A stretch of 64,000 nt of DNA from Bin25 sp965221765 (GCA_965221765.1 OZ244911.1:2170001-2234000); one strand, 5' to 3'; positions 10,278 to 20,889 are shown, numbered from the stretch's first letter. Notes: generated by a model not told the origin, from the letters alone. Made by a program: numbers and translations.

Positions 10278-10291
10278 AGTCAAAAACGAGT
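10278..10291. repeat. 14-bp target duplication, copy 2
   Basis: This stretch flanks the outer end of IS1634 copy B. Its reverse complement matches 13 of 14 bases at 6118-6131, beside copy A. Confidence 0.65.
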
Positions 10292-10404
10292 TGTTATGAC
10301 GGATAAAAACCATCGTCAAGGCCATTGGTCTCTCGATGCCTCCTTGGCAACACGCTGAATGATTGGCCGAGATTGTCTGTAGTCAGCTGAAAACTCAGAG
10401 GGGT

Positions 10405-11640
10405 TTAAGACGTTGCAGGTACTTTTTGACATGCCAACCAACGCAAGCCATCATGGCATTGATCCATGCTCCATCAAAACGTTTCAACTAGTTGATGCCC
10501 ATCCGAAAATGAGCCTTCAAATGGCCAATGATCGGCTCGATGGCCGTCGGCATTCTAAATTTTTTCTGCCCCTTCGGTTGGTCATAGGCCGTGGCTTCCT
10601 TAAGGGGTTTGCCTGGTGTGGTGATCATGGTCTGGCCGATCTTGGCAACCCCCCGTCCCCCTCGATGATAGATCACTTGGTCGGGTCGATACCCGTGCCG
10701 TTGTTCACACTGTTTTAAGAGAGGGGCGATGGTTTTGGAATCAGGAATGTTTTTTTCAACAATAGCGACCGCCGTGATTACTCGTTGACCTCCTCCCATC
10801 AAGAGGCCCACGTTATTCCCAAATTCAAACTGTTGATGGGCCTTGCCTTTGGCGATGCACACCGTATGGGATTTGTAAAAAGAATAGACTTTGTTTGGGT
10901 CCCACGTTCTTGTTGAATGGCTTTTTGAATCATGGCCATGGTGGGAGCATAGGATTGGGTCAGAGACCTCTCTGGAATGATTTTTTGGTGATCCAGAGCC
11001 GCTAGTTTTCGTTTCAAGTCTCGATACACCGTCTGAGCGATCCGTCGCATCTCCTTGGTGGCTTGCTCTTTGAGTTCTTTGGCTCTCTGACCTCGTTTGG
11101 CGGCTCGACCAAGACCGTCTTTGCGCTGGGACTTGTAAGGGTGAGTCACTGGATGCCCTCTTGTTTGGCTAGAGCGATCATGCGGTGGATGGCTTGATGG
11201 GCTCGTTTGATATCGGTGGAAAAAGGGACGTTATGTTCTTGTACCGTGGTATGGGAAACAGCGAGGGTTTCCGTCGCCTTGTTCCCATGCCATGCCACCG
11301 AGACGGCCAAGAGAAGACCAAGGCCTTCACTATATATCCGAGAACCAAAGCCACTCAAAGTACTAGCGGAAAAAAGAATTTTTCTCTGAAACGAGTGGTG
11401 CCCTAAAAAGTATTGAAAATAGGGATTGCTGATCTATGGTTGCAACCATGCTTGATGGCTCAGATTGTAAAGCGTTTTTAAGATCCAACAAGAGGCCATC
11501 AGACGAATCCAACAGCTGGGTCTGCCATCGTGGGGATAAAACGTTTCAAGTCTTGTAGTGATTTTTCTCCAGGGAATCGCTACAGACAAACCAACCAATT
11601 CATGATGGGCATCAAGCTCCGTCATCAACGATGTTTGAAA
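10405..11640 (-). pseudogene. IS5-family transposase remnant
   Basis: Three or more frames on the minus strand together match an IS5-type DDE transposase. In order they are GRPSCWIRLMASCWILKTLY near 11500, GHHSFQRK near 11390, TTVQEHNVPFSTDIKRAHQA near 11250 with the catalytic region, CIAKGKAHQQFEFGNNVGLL near 10830, and AIEPIIGHLKAHFRMG near 10510 with the final glutamate. At least three frameshifts separate them, so the element is dead. Its composition is more GC-rich than local housekeeping genes. Confidence 0.75.
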
Positions 11641-12285
11641 GAGTCTGGGGTGAGGTGGTTGGGGGCTCGCTGGGAGCATGAATCGAAGGAACGGTGAGGT
11701 TGGCACCAGATAACACAAAAAACTTTTGAATGATGCGATGGTTTTCCGTTGTTTCCTCTCGATCAATAGGAAGACACAAGCCATTGGGCAGGGAGTCTGT
11801 TGAATTCCCTGAAATGGCCAGGACATCGACCAAAAAACGTTCTATTGGACAATTTAGAACCAATAAAAACAAAATCTGAAACAGAACTCGTTGATCATCA
11901 ATGACTTCTGTCATGGGATTGAAAAGAGGCTCTTGAAATTTTAGACAAGCAGTTGGACCACTGAATCCCAGTAAAAACAAGGGTTTGAGGACCTTTGAAA
12001 GTTCAACTAAATAATCCTATTCGTTAGGAAAAAATAAAGACCTCAAGAGATTACCCAATCGATAACCCCTGATGAAAGACACTAAAAAGAGAATAAGGGA
12101 ACCCACATTATATCCCACTGATATAGGCACTCAAAAACGCCATCACCGCTGATCGATCGATTGCTATTTCGATGATAATGCCTGCATAAAACAAATCACT
12201 TTTCCAATATAGATGATGGCTCATTTCATAGCCCATCACCAAAGTCCCTAAAAACTCAAAAAAAAATCATGATTTTTCCAAAAAT
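11641..12285. other. Region without a supportable gene
   Basis: A minus-strand frame of 122 codons (11980-11612) overlaps the start of the IS5 remnant but resembles nothing I know and lacks a convincing start. The rest is stop-rich. It forms the upstream region of the large surface lipoprotein gene. Confidence 0.35.
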
Positions 12286-12294
12286 GGGGGGGGG
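12286..12294 (+). repeat. G9 homopolymer in the promoter region
   Basis: Nine consecutive G occur 7 bases upstream of a TATCTTTG -7 box, placing the tract in the region between -33 and -7 elements. Changes in tract length would alter promoter spacing, a known mechanism of phase-variable transcription in other bacteria. Such a run is unexpected in AT-rich intergenic DNA. Confidence 0.6.
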
Positions 12295-12301
12295 TACTGA
12301 T

Positions 12302-12309
12302 TATCTTTG
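12302..12309 (+). promoter_or_regulatory. Bacteroidota -7 box for the surface lipoprotein
   Basis: TATCTTTG matches TAnnTTTG and lies 75 bases before the proposed ATG at 12385. No clear -33 TTG was found at standard distance; the G9 tract occupies much of the spacer. Confidence 0.42.
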
Positions 12310-12384
12310 CATAAAAAACCGTTTGAATTCCTATTGAAGACGATTAAACTATCCTATGAATTAACGCTAAAACCCATCGACATC

Positions 12385-15300
12385 ATGATGCATTACTTCC
12401 ATGGGAGATCCGCTGGGGGTCTCCTCTTACTGTTCTTAATCTTTTTATCTTGTGGCGAAGATTCCGTGCGCACCAAGCCCGTTACCCCCCCCTATTTTAT
12501 ACCATAGCGACCTCGGCGAGTATCGGTGGGACCATCACCCCGACCCAACGCATGGCCAGTGGACAGTCCGTAGCCATCACTGCCACCCCTAACCAACATT
12601 ATCAATTCAAAGCATGGACGGGCAATTGTCCCATCAATAGCCAAGAAGCCAGCCTCCGTTTTGAGGCCAGCGGTCATTGCTCTATCACGGCAGTCTTTGA
12701 AAAAATCAACTATCCCATCACCGCCACCACCACCGACGGAGGAACGGTCACCGGACTGCCCGCCCAGGGCAGCCCCCAAGGACAGCCCATCACCCTTCGA
12801 GCCGTGCCCCAAGAATACCATCTCTTTGCCGGCTGGACCACCGATGGGGATTCGGGTTGCCCCACCCTAGAAGACCCCACCCCACCAACCCTCTCTTTTG
12901 TCATCCAAGGGCCCTGCGCATTACAAGCTGCTTTTCAAAAAGTCCAACGCACCATCACTACCGCCATCAATACAGGAGGTACCATTACCCCCACCCAAAC
13001 TATCGAGCATGGCCAAGAAATCACCATTACCATAACCCTCGAAGAGGGCTATACACTAAACCAATGGACGGACAACTGCGGGACCTTTTCTCCCCAAGAC
13101 CTCACCATCACCTTTTCCGCTACCGAGGATTGCCAGCTCCAAGCCATTCTTGAAAAAAAACAATATCTCGTGCAGGCCACGGCCACTTTAGGCGGATCTG
13201 TTAATAATCCCAATCGTATAGAAGCCATCCATGGCCAACAAGTGGAGTTCACTGCCCAAGCCGATGAAAATCATGTCTTTGCGGGATGGAAAACACAAGA
13301 AACTTCGGAATGCCCCACCTTGGAAAACCCCCAAGACCCCATCCTATCGTTCACCGTGACGGGCCCCTGTGCCCTGCAAGCCCGCTTCATGAAAGCCCCC
13401 CGCACCATCACCACCGCCATTATTAATGAAGGGGGCACCATTAGCCCTCCCCAAACCATCGAACATGGACAAACCGTCCGCATTACCATCGAGGTGGAGG
13501 ACGACTATACCTTAGAAGCATGGAAAAGCGATTGTGGTAGCTTTTCTCCCCAAGAGGACACTATCACCTTTATCGCTACCAACGATTGCCAAGTGACTGC
13601 CGTGTTAAAACCAAAAACCTATCTCATCCAAGCCACCGCCTCCCCAGGAGGCACCATCCAAAAGCCACAACAGCACCAAGCCACCAAAGGACAAACCATC
13701 GTCTTTAACGCCCAAGCCAACCAAAACCATGTCTTTGAACGATGGACCACCGATGGAAGCCCCGGCTGTCCCACCCTCCAGAATCCGACCCAGCCCAAAC
13801 TATCTTTGACCACCATAGGAGCTTGTGCCTTCCAAGCCCGATTTACCAAAGCCCAACGCACCATCACTACCGCCATCAATGAAGGCGGCACCATTACCCC
13901 CTCCCAAACCGTCCCCCATGGACAAACCGTTCGCATTACCATCGAGGTGGATGACGACTATACCTTAGAAGAATGGAATAGTGATTGCGGCAGCTTTAGC
14001 TCCAATGAGACCACCATTACCTTGATCGCTACCAAAGATTGTCAAGTCAGCGCCCTGCTCGAAGAAGCAGTAGAGCAAGAACCCACACCCCAGACCAAAG
14101 ATTGCAACGGACAACCCATTCCCATCGATGAAGATTGTCCCGAGCCAGAGCCCCAAACCAAATCTTGTTGGGATGGTTCTGTGATTCCTCGCTCTCAAAG
14201 TTGTCCGATTCAAACCAAAGACTGCAACGGACAACCCATTCCCATCGATGAAGATTGTCCCGAGCCAGAGCCCCAAACCAAATCTTGTTGGGATGGTTCT
14301 GTGATTCCTCGCTCTCAAAGTTGTCCGATGCAAACCAAAGACTGCAACGGACAACCCATTCCCATCGATGAAGATTGTCCCGAGCCAGAACCCCAAACCA
14401 AATCTTGTTGGGATGGTTCTGTGATTCCTCGCTCTCAAAGTTGTCCGGTTCAAACCAAAGACTGCAACGGACAACCCATTCCCATCGATGAAGATTGTCC
14501 CGAGCCAGAACCCCAAACCAAATCTTGTTGGGATGGTTCTGTGATTCCTCGCTCTCAAAGTTGTCCGATGCAAACCAAAGACTGCAACGGACAACCCATT
14601 CCCATCGGCGATGACTGTCCACCCTTGCTAAAAAAAAGACATGGGACGGTCTACATCAATCCCGTCATCCAAAATCCTTCGCAGTATGTAGGACAAAAGT
14701 TTACCCTCGAGGGCATCGAATATACCATCGTGGATAATCCCTCCCTCAGGACATCAGTGGCTGCAGGTAATACCAATATCTGCACCTCCCTGGTGACCGA
14801 TATGAGCTCCTTATTCCGGGGGAAAACCACCTTCAACCAAGATATCAGTTCCTGGGATACCATCAGGGTCACCACCATGCAGTCGATGTTTAAAGGTGCT
14901 ATAGCCTTCAACCAAGATATCAGCTCCTGGGAGACCAGCGTGGTGACCTCGATGCAAGACATGTTTCAAAATGCGATTGCCTTCAATCAAGATATCAGCT
15001 CCTGGGATACCAGGCAGGTCACCACCATGCAGAATATGTTTAGCGGAGCCAGGGCCTTCAACCAAGATATTGGTGATTGGAATGTGGCAGGTGTTATTGA
15101 TATGGGAGGGATGTTTTCAGGTGCTACTGCCTTCAATCAAGACCTCGGGGATTGGATTGTCAGTAGTGTGACCAATATGAGTGGTCTGTTTAATCGGGCC
15201 ACCTCCTTCAATCAAGACATCGGTTCATGGAATGTCAGTCGTGTGACGAATATGGCTGAGATGTTTTCGGGTGCTACTGCCTTCAATCAAGATATCAGCT

Positions 15301-15920
15301 CCTGGGATACTAGGCAGGTCACCACCATGCGGTATATGTTTAGCGGAGCCAGGGCCTTCAATCAAGATATCAGCTCCTGGGATACTAGGCAGGTCACCAC
15401 CATGCAGAATATGTTTAGCGGAGCCAGTGCCTTCAATCAAGATATCAGCTCCTGGGATACCAGGCAGGTCACCACCATGCGGTATATGTTTAGCGGAGCC
15501 AGGGCCTTCAATCAAGACCTCGGGGATTGGATTGTCAGTAGTGTGACCAATATGAGTGGTCTGTTTAATTGGGCCACCTCCTTCAATCAAGACATCGGTT
15601 CATGGAATGTCAGTCGTGTGACGAATATGGATGAGATGTTTTCGGGTGCTACTGCCTTCAATCAAGACATCGGTTCATGGAATGTCAGTCGTGTGACGAA
15701 TATGGATGAGATGTTTTCGGGTGCTACTGCCTTCAATCAAGACATCGGTTCATGGAATGTCAGTCGTGTGACGAATATGGCTGAGATGTTTTCGGGTGCT
15801 ACTGCCTTCAACCAAGACCTTAGTGGGTGGATCGTTAGTCAAGTGTTCGCTTGCACAGCCTTCGCTGATAGTTCAGCTTTGAGTCAAGCCCATCGCCCTA
15901 CATTTACCTATTGTGAATGA
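12385..15920 (+). CDS. BspA/DUF285-repeat surface lipoprotein, frame interrupted at C8
   Basis: The N-terminus (ATG at 12385) is a lipoprotein signal: a hydrophobic stretch GGLLLLFLIFLSC followed by GED. It reads into C8 at 12485-12492 and stops eight codons after the start of the tract. With nine C it would join the long downstream frame as one protein of about 1178 residues. That frame has seven divergent InlB-B-like repeats of 65-75 residues (12510-14070; motifs GGTITP..., W...C), then a cysteine-rich 40-residue repeat four times (14091-14607), then fourteen 25-residue DUF285/BspA leucine-rich-type repeats (14806-15850; MF.GA.AFNQDI..W). Such architecture is typical of surface adhesins. 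G+C and CCC/ACC codon use are far above neighbours. An alternative start at 12450 (MWRRFRAH) in the long frame would lack a signal. Confidence 0.82.
12485..12492 (+). repeat. C8 homopolymer that sets the reading frame
   Basis: The tract lies 13 codons after the lipobox cysteine codon. At length 8 translation ends at TAG after YFIP; at length 9 (or 6) the signal peptide is joined to the repeat protein. This is the classic layout of a translational slipped-strand switch. Confidence 0.7.
14091..14607 (+). repeat. 120-bp tandem repeat, 4.3 copies, cysteine-rich linker
   Basis: Four nearly identical 120-bp units and a partial fifth encode a 40-residue unit with four cysteines (KDCNGQPIPIDEDCPEPEP, then TKSCWDGSVIPRSQSCP). 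Units differ by only a few bases, mainly at the last variable residue (I, M or V). The length is a multiple of three, so copy-number changes keep the frame. It joins the InlB-like and DUF285 parts. Confidence 0.9.
14806..15850 (+). repeat. 75-bp DUF285 repeats, 14 copies
   Basis: A periodicity of exactly 75 bp is visible from the TTCAA(C/T)CAAGA core, first at 14832 and last at 15807. Groups of units are duplicated as blocks; for example the ISSWDTRQVTTM unit occurs four times and the IGSWNVSRVTNM unit occurs four times, pointing to recent recombination inside the array. Confidence 0.88.
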
Positions 15921-16189
15921 ATCAAAGATAGGATGACGCTTGAGTTTTTTTGAATGATTATTTTTTGTTTTCGAAAAATGTTAAATTGAAAAACAGATGA
16001 AATGAATAGGGGATAATTTTGTACCCAATAGTTAACAAGACAATTGTTGGCAAGTCTTTATTGACGTTTTACATGTGTAAAGATTTAATAAACAACTTTC
16101 ATACTTTTTATTATACTAAAATAGTATTTATTATTGGAAATTATCCACTTTGCCACATATTTTATAACCCCCATGGATTTGAAACAATA
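15921..16189. other. AT-rich spacer after the surface lipoprotein
   Basis: No supportable gene. An open frame on the plus strand starting at 16019 lacks any recognisable feature and runs into the IS21 remnant in another frame. Confidence 0.35.
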
Positions 16190-16940
16190 TTATTGTTTAC
16201 AAGAGCGGTTAAGGCATCCGTTCGATTTCCAAAACGACGGGTATTTCTAGTCATACGGTCAGTCCTTATATGAAGCGAATTAAGGCTAGTTCCCACACCA
16301 TCGATTAATGGTATTCAATGGACCATTCCACCCTAAAAAAGAATTTTCTCTTGCCGAGAGAGATGGATACTACTCGCTAGGATGCTCTTTTGGATTTTTT
16401 CAAGACGATGTATCAAAACGAAAAAAAACAGTTTTACGTTCAAGCACACCTACCAGTACACGCGGTTTTTACTGTATTACAAAAAAAATATCGATTGCCC
16501 AAAGGGTCGATGAAACGACAACATCTTCCGGCCGAAAACAGGTGTATTGATTTTGCTGGAAAGAAAATGGAATGCCGCGATTCCAAGAGTGGACAAGGAG
16601 ATCCTGTGGAACTCTCTGTGGCCATCCTGCCCCATGGACAGTACACTGATGTCCAAGTGTGTATGACCTAGCAACGAGCCGATTTAATCCGTTGTTGTCA
16701 AGGAGCTATGGCTTTTTATGGGGCGTGCCTCAAGCGATTGTTTCAGACTATCTCAAAGCCACAGTGAATCAGATCACCAAATTGGGATCTCAAGTCAATC
16801 GGGTTTTTAAAGCGTTTGCTCACCACTACCAACACGTCCCTACCGTCTTCAAGATAAATCGTTAGTCGAACATGCCATGAAAATGATCTATCAACGCCTA
16901 GTTTATCCGATAAAAGACATGACGTTTTTTCATTAACCGA
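16190..16940 (+). pseudogene. IS21-family IstA transposase remnant
   Basis: Joined frames read IRSISKTTGISSHTVS (the N-terminal helix-turn-helix of IstA), LDFFKTMYQNEKKQ, CIDFAGKKMEC with the first catalytic aspartate, AILPHGQYTDVQV, WGVPQAIVSDYLKATV with the second aspartate, and DKSLVEHAMKMIYQRLVYP near the last acidic residue. Two or more frameshifts and several stops interrupt it. No IstB partner is recognisable downstream. Confidence 0.72.
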
Positions 16941-17021
16941 GTGGAACCTCGAAAAAAATCATTCGAGGAATCAAACGGTAAATTGTGTTGACGTCTTTTG
17001 CTTTTTTATATCTCATCATCC

Positions 17022-17244
17022 ATGGATTTTAAACACTTTTTAAATCAAAAACATCAATCGTTTTTTAGTCGCCGGCCCTTGCGATATCGAAGAGGAATCA
17101 ACTGATTTTCAAATAATCTATCATGTTCACCATCTTTGTCAATCACTACCCAAATTATTCATGCTCCTTGTTCGAGCAGCAATAGCATCAACATTGGAGT
17201 CTGAGGATGCTTTGGGTACCCTTTGTCAACAAATCATGCCTTAA
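17022..17244 (+). pseudogene. Possible remnant of a KdsA/DAHP-synthase-type gene
   Basis: A short frame beginning MDFKHFLNQKHQSFF and continuing after one frameshift as FLVAGPCDIEEESTDFQII resembles the N-terminus of Kdo-8-phosphate synthase or DAHP synthase, both of which start with an AGPC(x)IE motif after a hydrophobic strand. The similarity fades after about 50 residues and the reading stops at 17242-17244. KdsA would fit the Kdo theme of kdsD in this window, but the match is short and this is a tentative call. Confidence 0.28.
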
Positions 17245-17393
17245 ACTCCTTTTGATGGGGTGCCTTGGTTTCCCAAAAAGCATTATAGGCGACTATTTCG
17301 ACCGTATTTCGTACATTCAAGGCGAGGCTTCCCCCTATGGGCCATCCCCATTGATGAACAAAGAGAAGAAAAAACATCTTGCGGTTGGTCTAG

Positions 17394-18786
17394 CTATAAG
17401 AACAATAGATGATGGAAGAGTTTTTGATGGACAACACTCTGAGAATATCGAATCACCATCCTAGATTTTTTAATGTCGACGATGGCCACCATCTTCAATA
17501 AAAACAACCGAATGTTGTCGATTGGCCAATGCTTGGCTCTATTTAATTGTTGGAACCATGGTCGTTCTTTCTCGCTCTTTTCACTCCCCGTGTCTTCTTT
17601 ATGTGGACTCCCCCTGTGGTCTTGATAAGCCGCCTCTTGTTGTTCTTTCTTTTCTATAGTTTCGATCGGTGCTTGAACATCGATGGTGATATTGTGGGTC
17701 ATGATATTGAGAATCCATCGACAACTGTTCGCCCAAAAATCATGGTTAGACATTCTTGAAGCAAAACACCTATTGTTGACTTCTTTGATGCGATTTTCAC
17801 TAGCGTCTCCTCGTTGAACATAAACATCTTGATAGATTTCTTTGGCGGTTCCTGGTAAGTTCGTCACGATAAAACGCGTGTTCAGAGCATGGCCGGTACT
17901 CTGCATTTTCACCATAATCCGCTCTGAATAAGACCAACGCTCGGCTTGATACACCAAGGCTTGCTAGGCGATGTGTTTTTCTTTCTTTTCAACATCGGTT
18001 TCTCGAACGTATTTTTCTATCTTTTGAACTTTGGCCGCTTGGTCTTAAGGATTCCGATGGCATGGCCTGCTCCCACGCGTCGGGCCAAGGTGTACAGTGA
18101 TGCACTGCTGTATCCGGCATCCGCTCGAAAAGAAATCTTGATGTCTAGATGTTCTTTCCGAATGATGGCCACCATCCGCTGCAAAAGGCCACGATCTACA
18201 GGGCCGACTGCGTATTCCTTGGACGAAGTCACCCTAAAATAATTTCTCCACTCTGGCCATCATGGAAAAAATAGGGTTATAGATCACGCGCTGGTAATAC
18301 CTATTAAAAAAAGATCATGGTTGTCGGCCAGGCGTCTAGATATTGGTCACATCAACATCAATGGTGAAGGCTTGACGTTTTTTCGGCATAAACGGTGACC
18401 ATCTGCCAGTACAAGCCCCATATCTCTAGGCCTTTCATATTGTTTTCGAAACGATATCGGGTGGGCTGTGAAGCCAGTTTGCCGAGTAAAAGCTTAAAAA
18501 TGGCATCCCGTCGGAGTCGCTCGACATTATGCCCATCGGGATAACCTAACATCAGTGGATAGACTCGCTGACCAAAGAGCTTTGGGATCGAATGATGAAT
18601 CCAATAACCTGAGCGAGTATCTTGAATCACTAGACTGATTTGTTGGATGTATCCCCGCTTTTTTTCTAGTTTGTGAATCAACAAGAGTCCCCCATCGGAA
18701 GAAGTATTTTCTTCCTTAAAGTTGAAATAGACGGCTTTTTGGCCAATGTAAAAAGCCGCTTTTTGACGTGTTTTTTTCATGTCCAA
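17394..18786 (-). pseudogene. IS1380-family transposase remnant
   Basis: Minus-strand fragments follow the order of an IS1380 transposase. They are SSDGGLLLIHKLEKKRGYIQ with FGQRVYPLMLGYPDGHNVER and LASQPTRYRFEN (18786-18358), an RADAGYSSASLYTLAR segment with a catalytic-type aspartate near 18130, then FIVTNLPGTAKEIYQDVYVQ, RGDASENRIKEV and FWANSCRWILN (17957-17394). At least three frameshifts or stops separate them. Confidence 0.75.
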
Positions 18787-19281
18787 TATGGTTCTAACGA
18801 TGAATCTTAAAACTATAGGATACGACTTTTTGAGGAAATAATAGTCATTGTTTTGAAAGTATTTTTGGATGCCATCTCATGGTCAACACTTGTTTTTTTG
18901 AGAAAAAATCGGTTGAAACCAATCCACAAAAACTAGATTCAAAGGTTATTAGGAAAAAAACAACTTCAATAAAGCAATTTATTGTTATGATAACTCATCT
19001 TTTGTTAATTATTCGAGTAAAGTCAAATTGATTCAAATCAATTTGACTTTATTGCAAGGGCAATTTGGAACTTATTATCTATATGAGGGGATTTTGAACG
19101 GTTGTATGGATGGCTTGACCGAAGGCGTATAGATCGTTTCTTCGGATCGTCATAATAGTTTCACGTAGCTTAGGTGCCATTGGTATGGGCAGATTTTATA
19201 TTGTTTGAATTGGCTAAAACTGAGGTGCATGTTTATTAAAACCGTTCCTTTAGTTTTGATTCACGAATCAACTTTTTCAAT
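18787..19281. other. Spacer between two dead IS elements
   Basis: No gene is seen. The notable feature is a perfect palindrome at 19018-19051, listed separately. Confidence 0.4.
19018..19051. repeat. Perfect 16-bp inverted repeat with 2-base loop
   Basis: The arms TAAAGTCAAATTGATT and AATCAATTTGACTTTA are exact complements separated by CA. It could form a long hairpin or act as a binding site. There is no intact gene within 2 kb upstream, so a role as a terminator is unclear; a relic of an IS end is possible. Confidence 0.6.
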
Positions 19282-20475
19282 ATGGAAGTATCCTTTAAAC
19301 CTTTTAAACTGACCAAAGATCTCATGACCAAGGCCTTGGAACTGGGCGATGATGGGTTGATCGATGATTTCCACATGGATCAAAAAAACTGGGTGGTCAC
19401 GGTCGATGTGTCCCATGTTGGTGGGGATCTCATCTACCCCGAAACCAGTGAAGTCGGTACCCTCTATGACCATCGTGGTCAACGCCAATGGCGTCATTTG
19501 GATTTATTTCAGTATCGATGCTTTATCCGTTGCCGAGTCCCTCGCGTCCCATCTTCTGCTGGCATCAAAACCATCAATATTCCCCCTTGGGCCGACGTTT
19601 CCCATCGCTCTGAATCTTGGGCGATTCAAGTGATACTCCACAATAAACATCAATACAAAACGGCAGAACAATTACGATGTTGTTACCACACCATTAGTCG
19701 GATGATCAAGCGTTGCGTTGCTCGTGAATTAGCTAGACGATATCTCATGGTTCTCGAGCATTTAAGCATTGATGAGAAAGCCTATCAAAAAAGACATCGG
19801 TAGGTGTCTGTGATCAGCGATGCGACGACAGGAACCATGTGGGATATTGCTCAACGAAGGTCTCAAAAAGCAGCCATCAATGTATTAAAAAACAGGCTTC
19901 CCAAAGACCAAAGAAAGTGTGGCAAAACCTATACGGCTGACCTGCGGCAACCCTTTATCAAAGCGAAAGAACACGTGTTACCTCTAGTCCAATGAATTCA
20001 CAATCGATTCCATCTCATCAAACAGATCAACCATGGCATCGATCAGACCCCTCGATGGAAAGTGAAAGAGCCTCCCAATATCTTGAAAAATCCAGAAAAC
20101 CGCACCGAAAAACAACAAAAAACCGTTGAGAATATCGTCCAAACCCATCTCCAAGTAGGCATCGCTTACTAATCTAAGGAGAAGACTTCAAAGCCTTTTT
20201 AAACTGTCAAGACATTGCTCAAGCATGTAGCTATTTCATTCTTTGGTGTCAACACGTCATGGAGACCGGTCTCCACCAATCCTAAGAGTGACACAGAGGT
20301 TTCGAAAGCATCTCGATGGGGTATTACATGCTATGATTTACAAACAATCCAATGCTCGAGCCGAACGAATCAATGGGAAATACCGGAAGTCATCACGGTG
20401 GCTAGAGGCCTTCGAAACTATGAAAATCTCAGAGCTTCTGTTTTATTTTTTGTGACCATTGGGAACTCTTTCCGC
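19282..20475 (+). pseudogene. ISL3-family transposase remnant 1
   Basis: The frame from 19282 reads RQWRHLDLFQYRCFIRCRVP, then LEHLSIDEKAYQKRHR with the first catalytic aspartate, ended by TAG at 19801-19803 where a tyrosine codon is expected. It continues in the same frame as VSVISDATTGTMWDIAQ. Later frames give RFHLIKQIN near 20010 and SNARAERINGKYRK near 20360 with the last catalytic glutamate. One nonsense codon and at least two frameshifts inactivate it. It is related to remnant 2 at 40250-41360. Confidence 0.8.
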
Positions 20476-20496
20476 GCAAATAGTGGTAGTACCAGA
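20473..20496 (+). repeat. Short direct repeat, ISL3-end-like, copy 1
   Basis: CCGCGCAAATAGTGGTAGTACC just after the transposase 3' end matches CCACACAAATAGTGGTAGCACC at 21071-21092 at 19 of 22 bases. A looser relative follows the second ISL3 remnant near 41350. The repeat is probably the right end of this IS family. Confidence 0.45.
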
Positions 20497-20499
20497 TAG

Positions 20500-20889
20500 A
20501 AAGACCTCATCCTTAATACTATCTATGACTGCCCCGCCCCAAGTAATCTCCCCACCGAAGGTACTGCACTCATAGAAAATCTATGGGAAATCGACTGCGA
20601 AGATGGCCAATGTTCTCATTCGTATAAAGCTATCGAATTCTACCGCGAATATACCTTACAATCGTTTTATTTTATAGTAATGACGGATAAAATCGATTCT
20701 CATAAAAATTTAAACTAGGTAAGACAACTTATCAATCAAGCTATCCACGACATAATTACCTTTATGGAATACGCCTTCGAATATAAAGATGCCGAATATA
20801 CAACCGAAACCCATGAATACTTTATCCAATTAGCTATCGAACATATAGCAATCTTTCCTATTCTTCTAAACGACCTTGTCGGTTATTAA
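20500..20889 (+). pseudogene. Hypothetical protein fragment with in-frame TAG
   Basis: An unrecognised reading frame (YDCPAPSNLPTEGTALIENL, then FYREYTLQSFYFIVMTDKID) runs from about 20500 to a TAA at 20887. It is interrupted once by TAG at 20716-20718, after which INQAIHDIITFMEYAFEY continues in the same frame. No start codon is convincing, and it directly follows the ISL3 end, so the 5' part may have been lost. A shifted downstream reading (IDIHLIYENNQLNLEKS) suggests it once extended to about 21030. Confidence 0.4.

Noticed and set aside
11612..11980. 122-codon minus-strand frame upstream of the IS5 remnant
   Set aside because: It overlaps the transposase N-terminal text in another frame, shows no protein motif and no plausible start signal.
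14091..14607. Regular 120-bp repeats considered as a CRISPR array
   Set aside because: Units are directly adjacent without unique spacers and encode a clean protein repeat.
13965..14622. Two long minus-strand frames (209 and 191 codons) opposite the repeat protein
   Set aside because: They arise because the 120-bp repeat is a multiple of three and happens to lack stops on the other strand; composition is that of antisense text.
16019..16273. 84-codon frame after the surface lipoprotein
   Set aside because: The 3' half is out-of-frame IS21 text and the 5' half is AT-rich with no signal or family.
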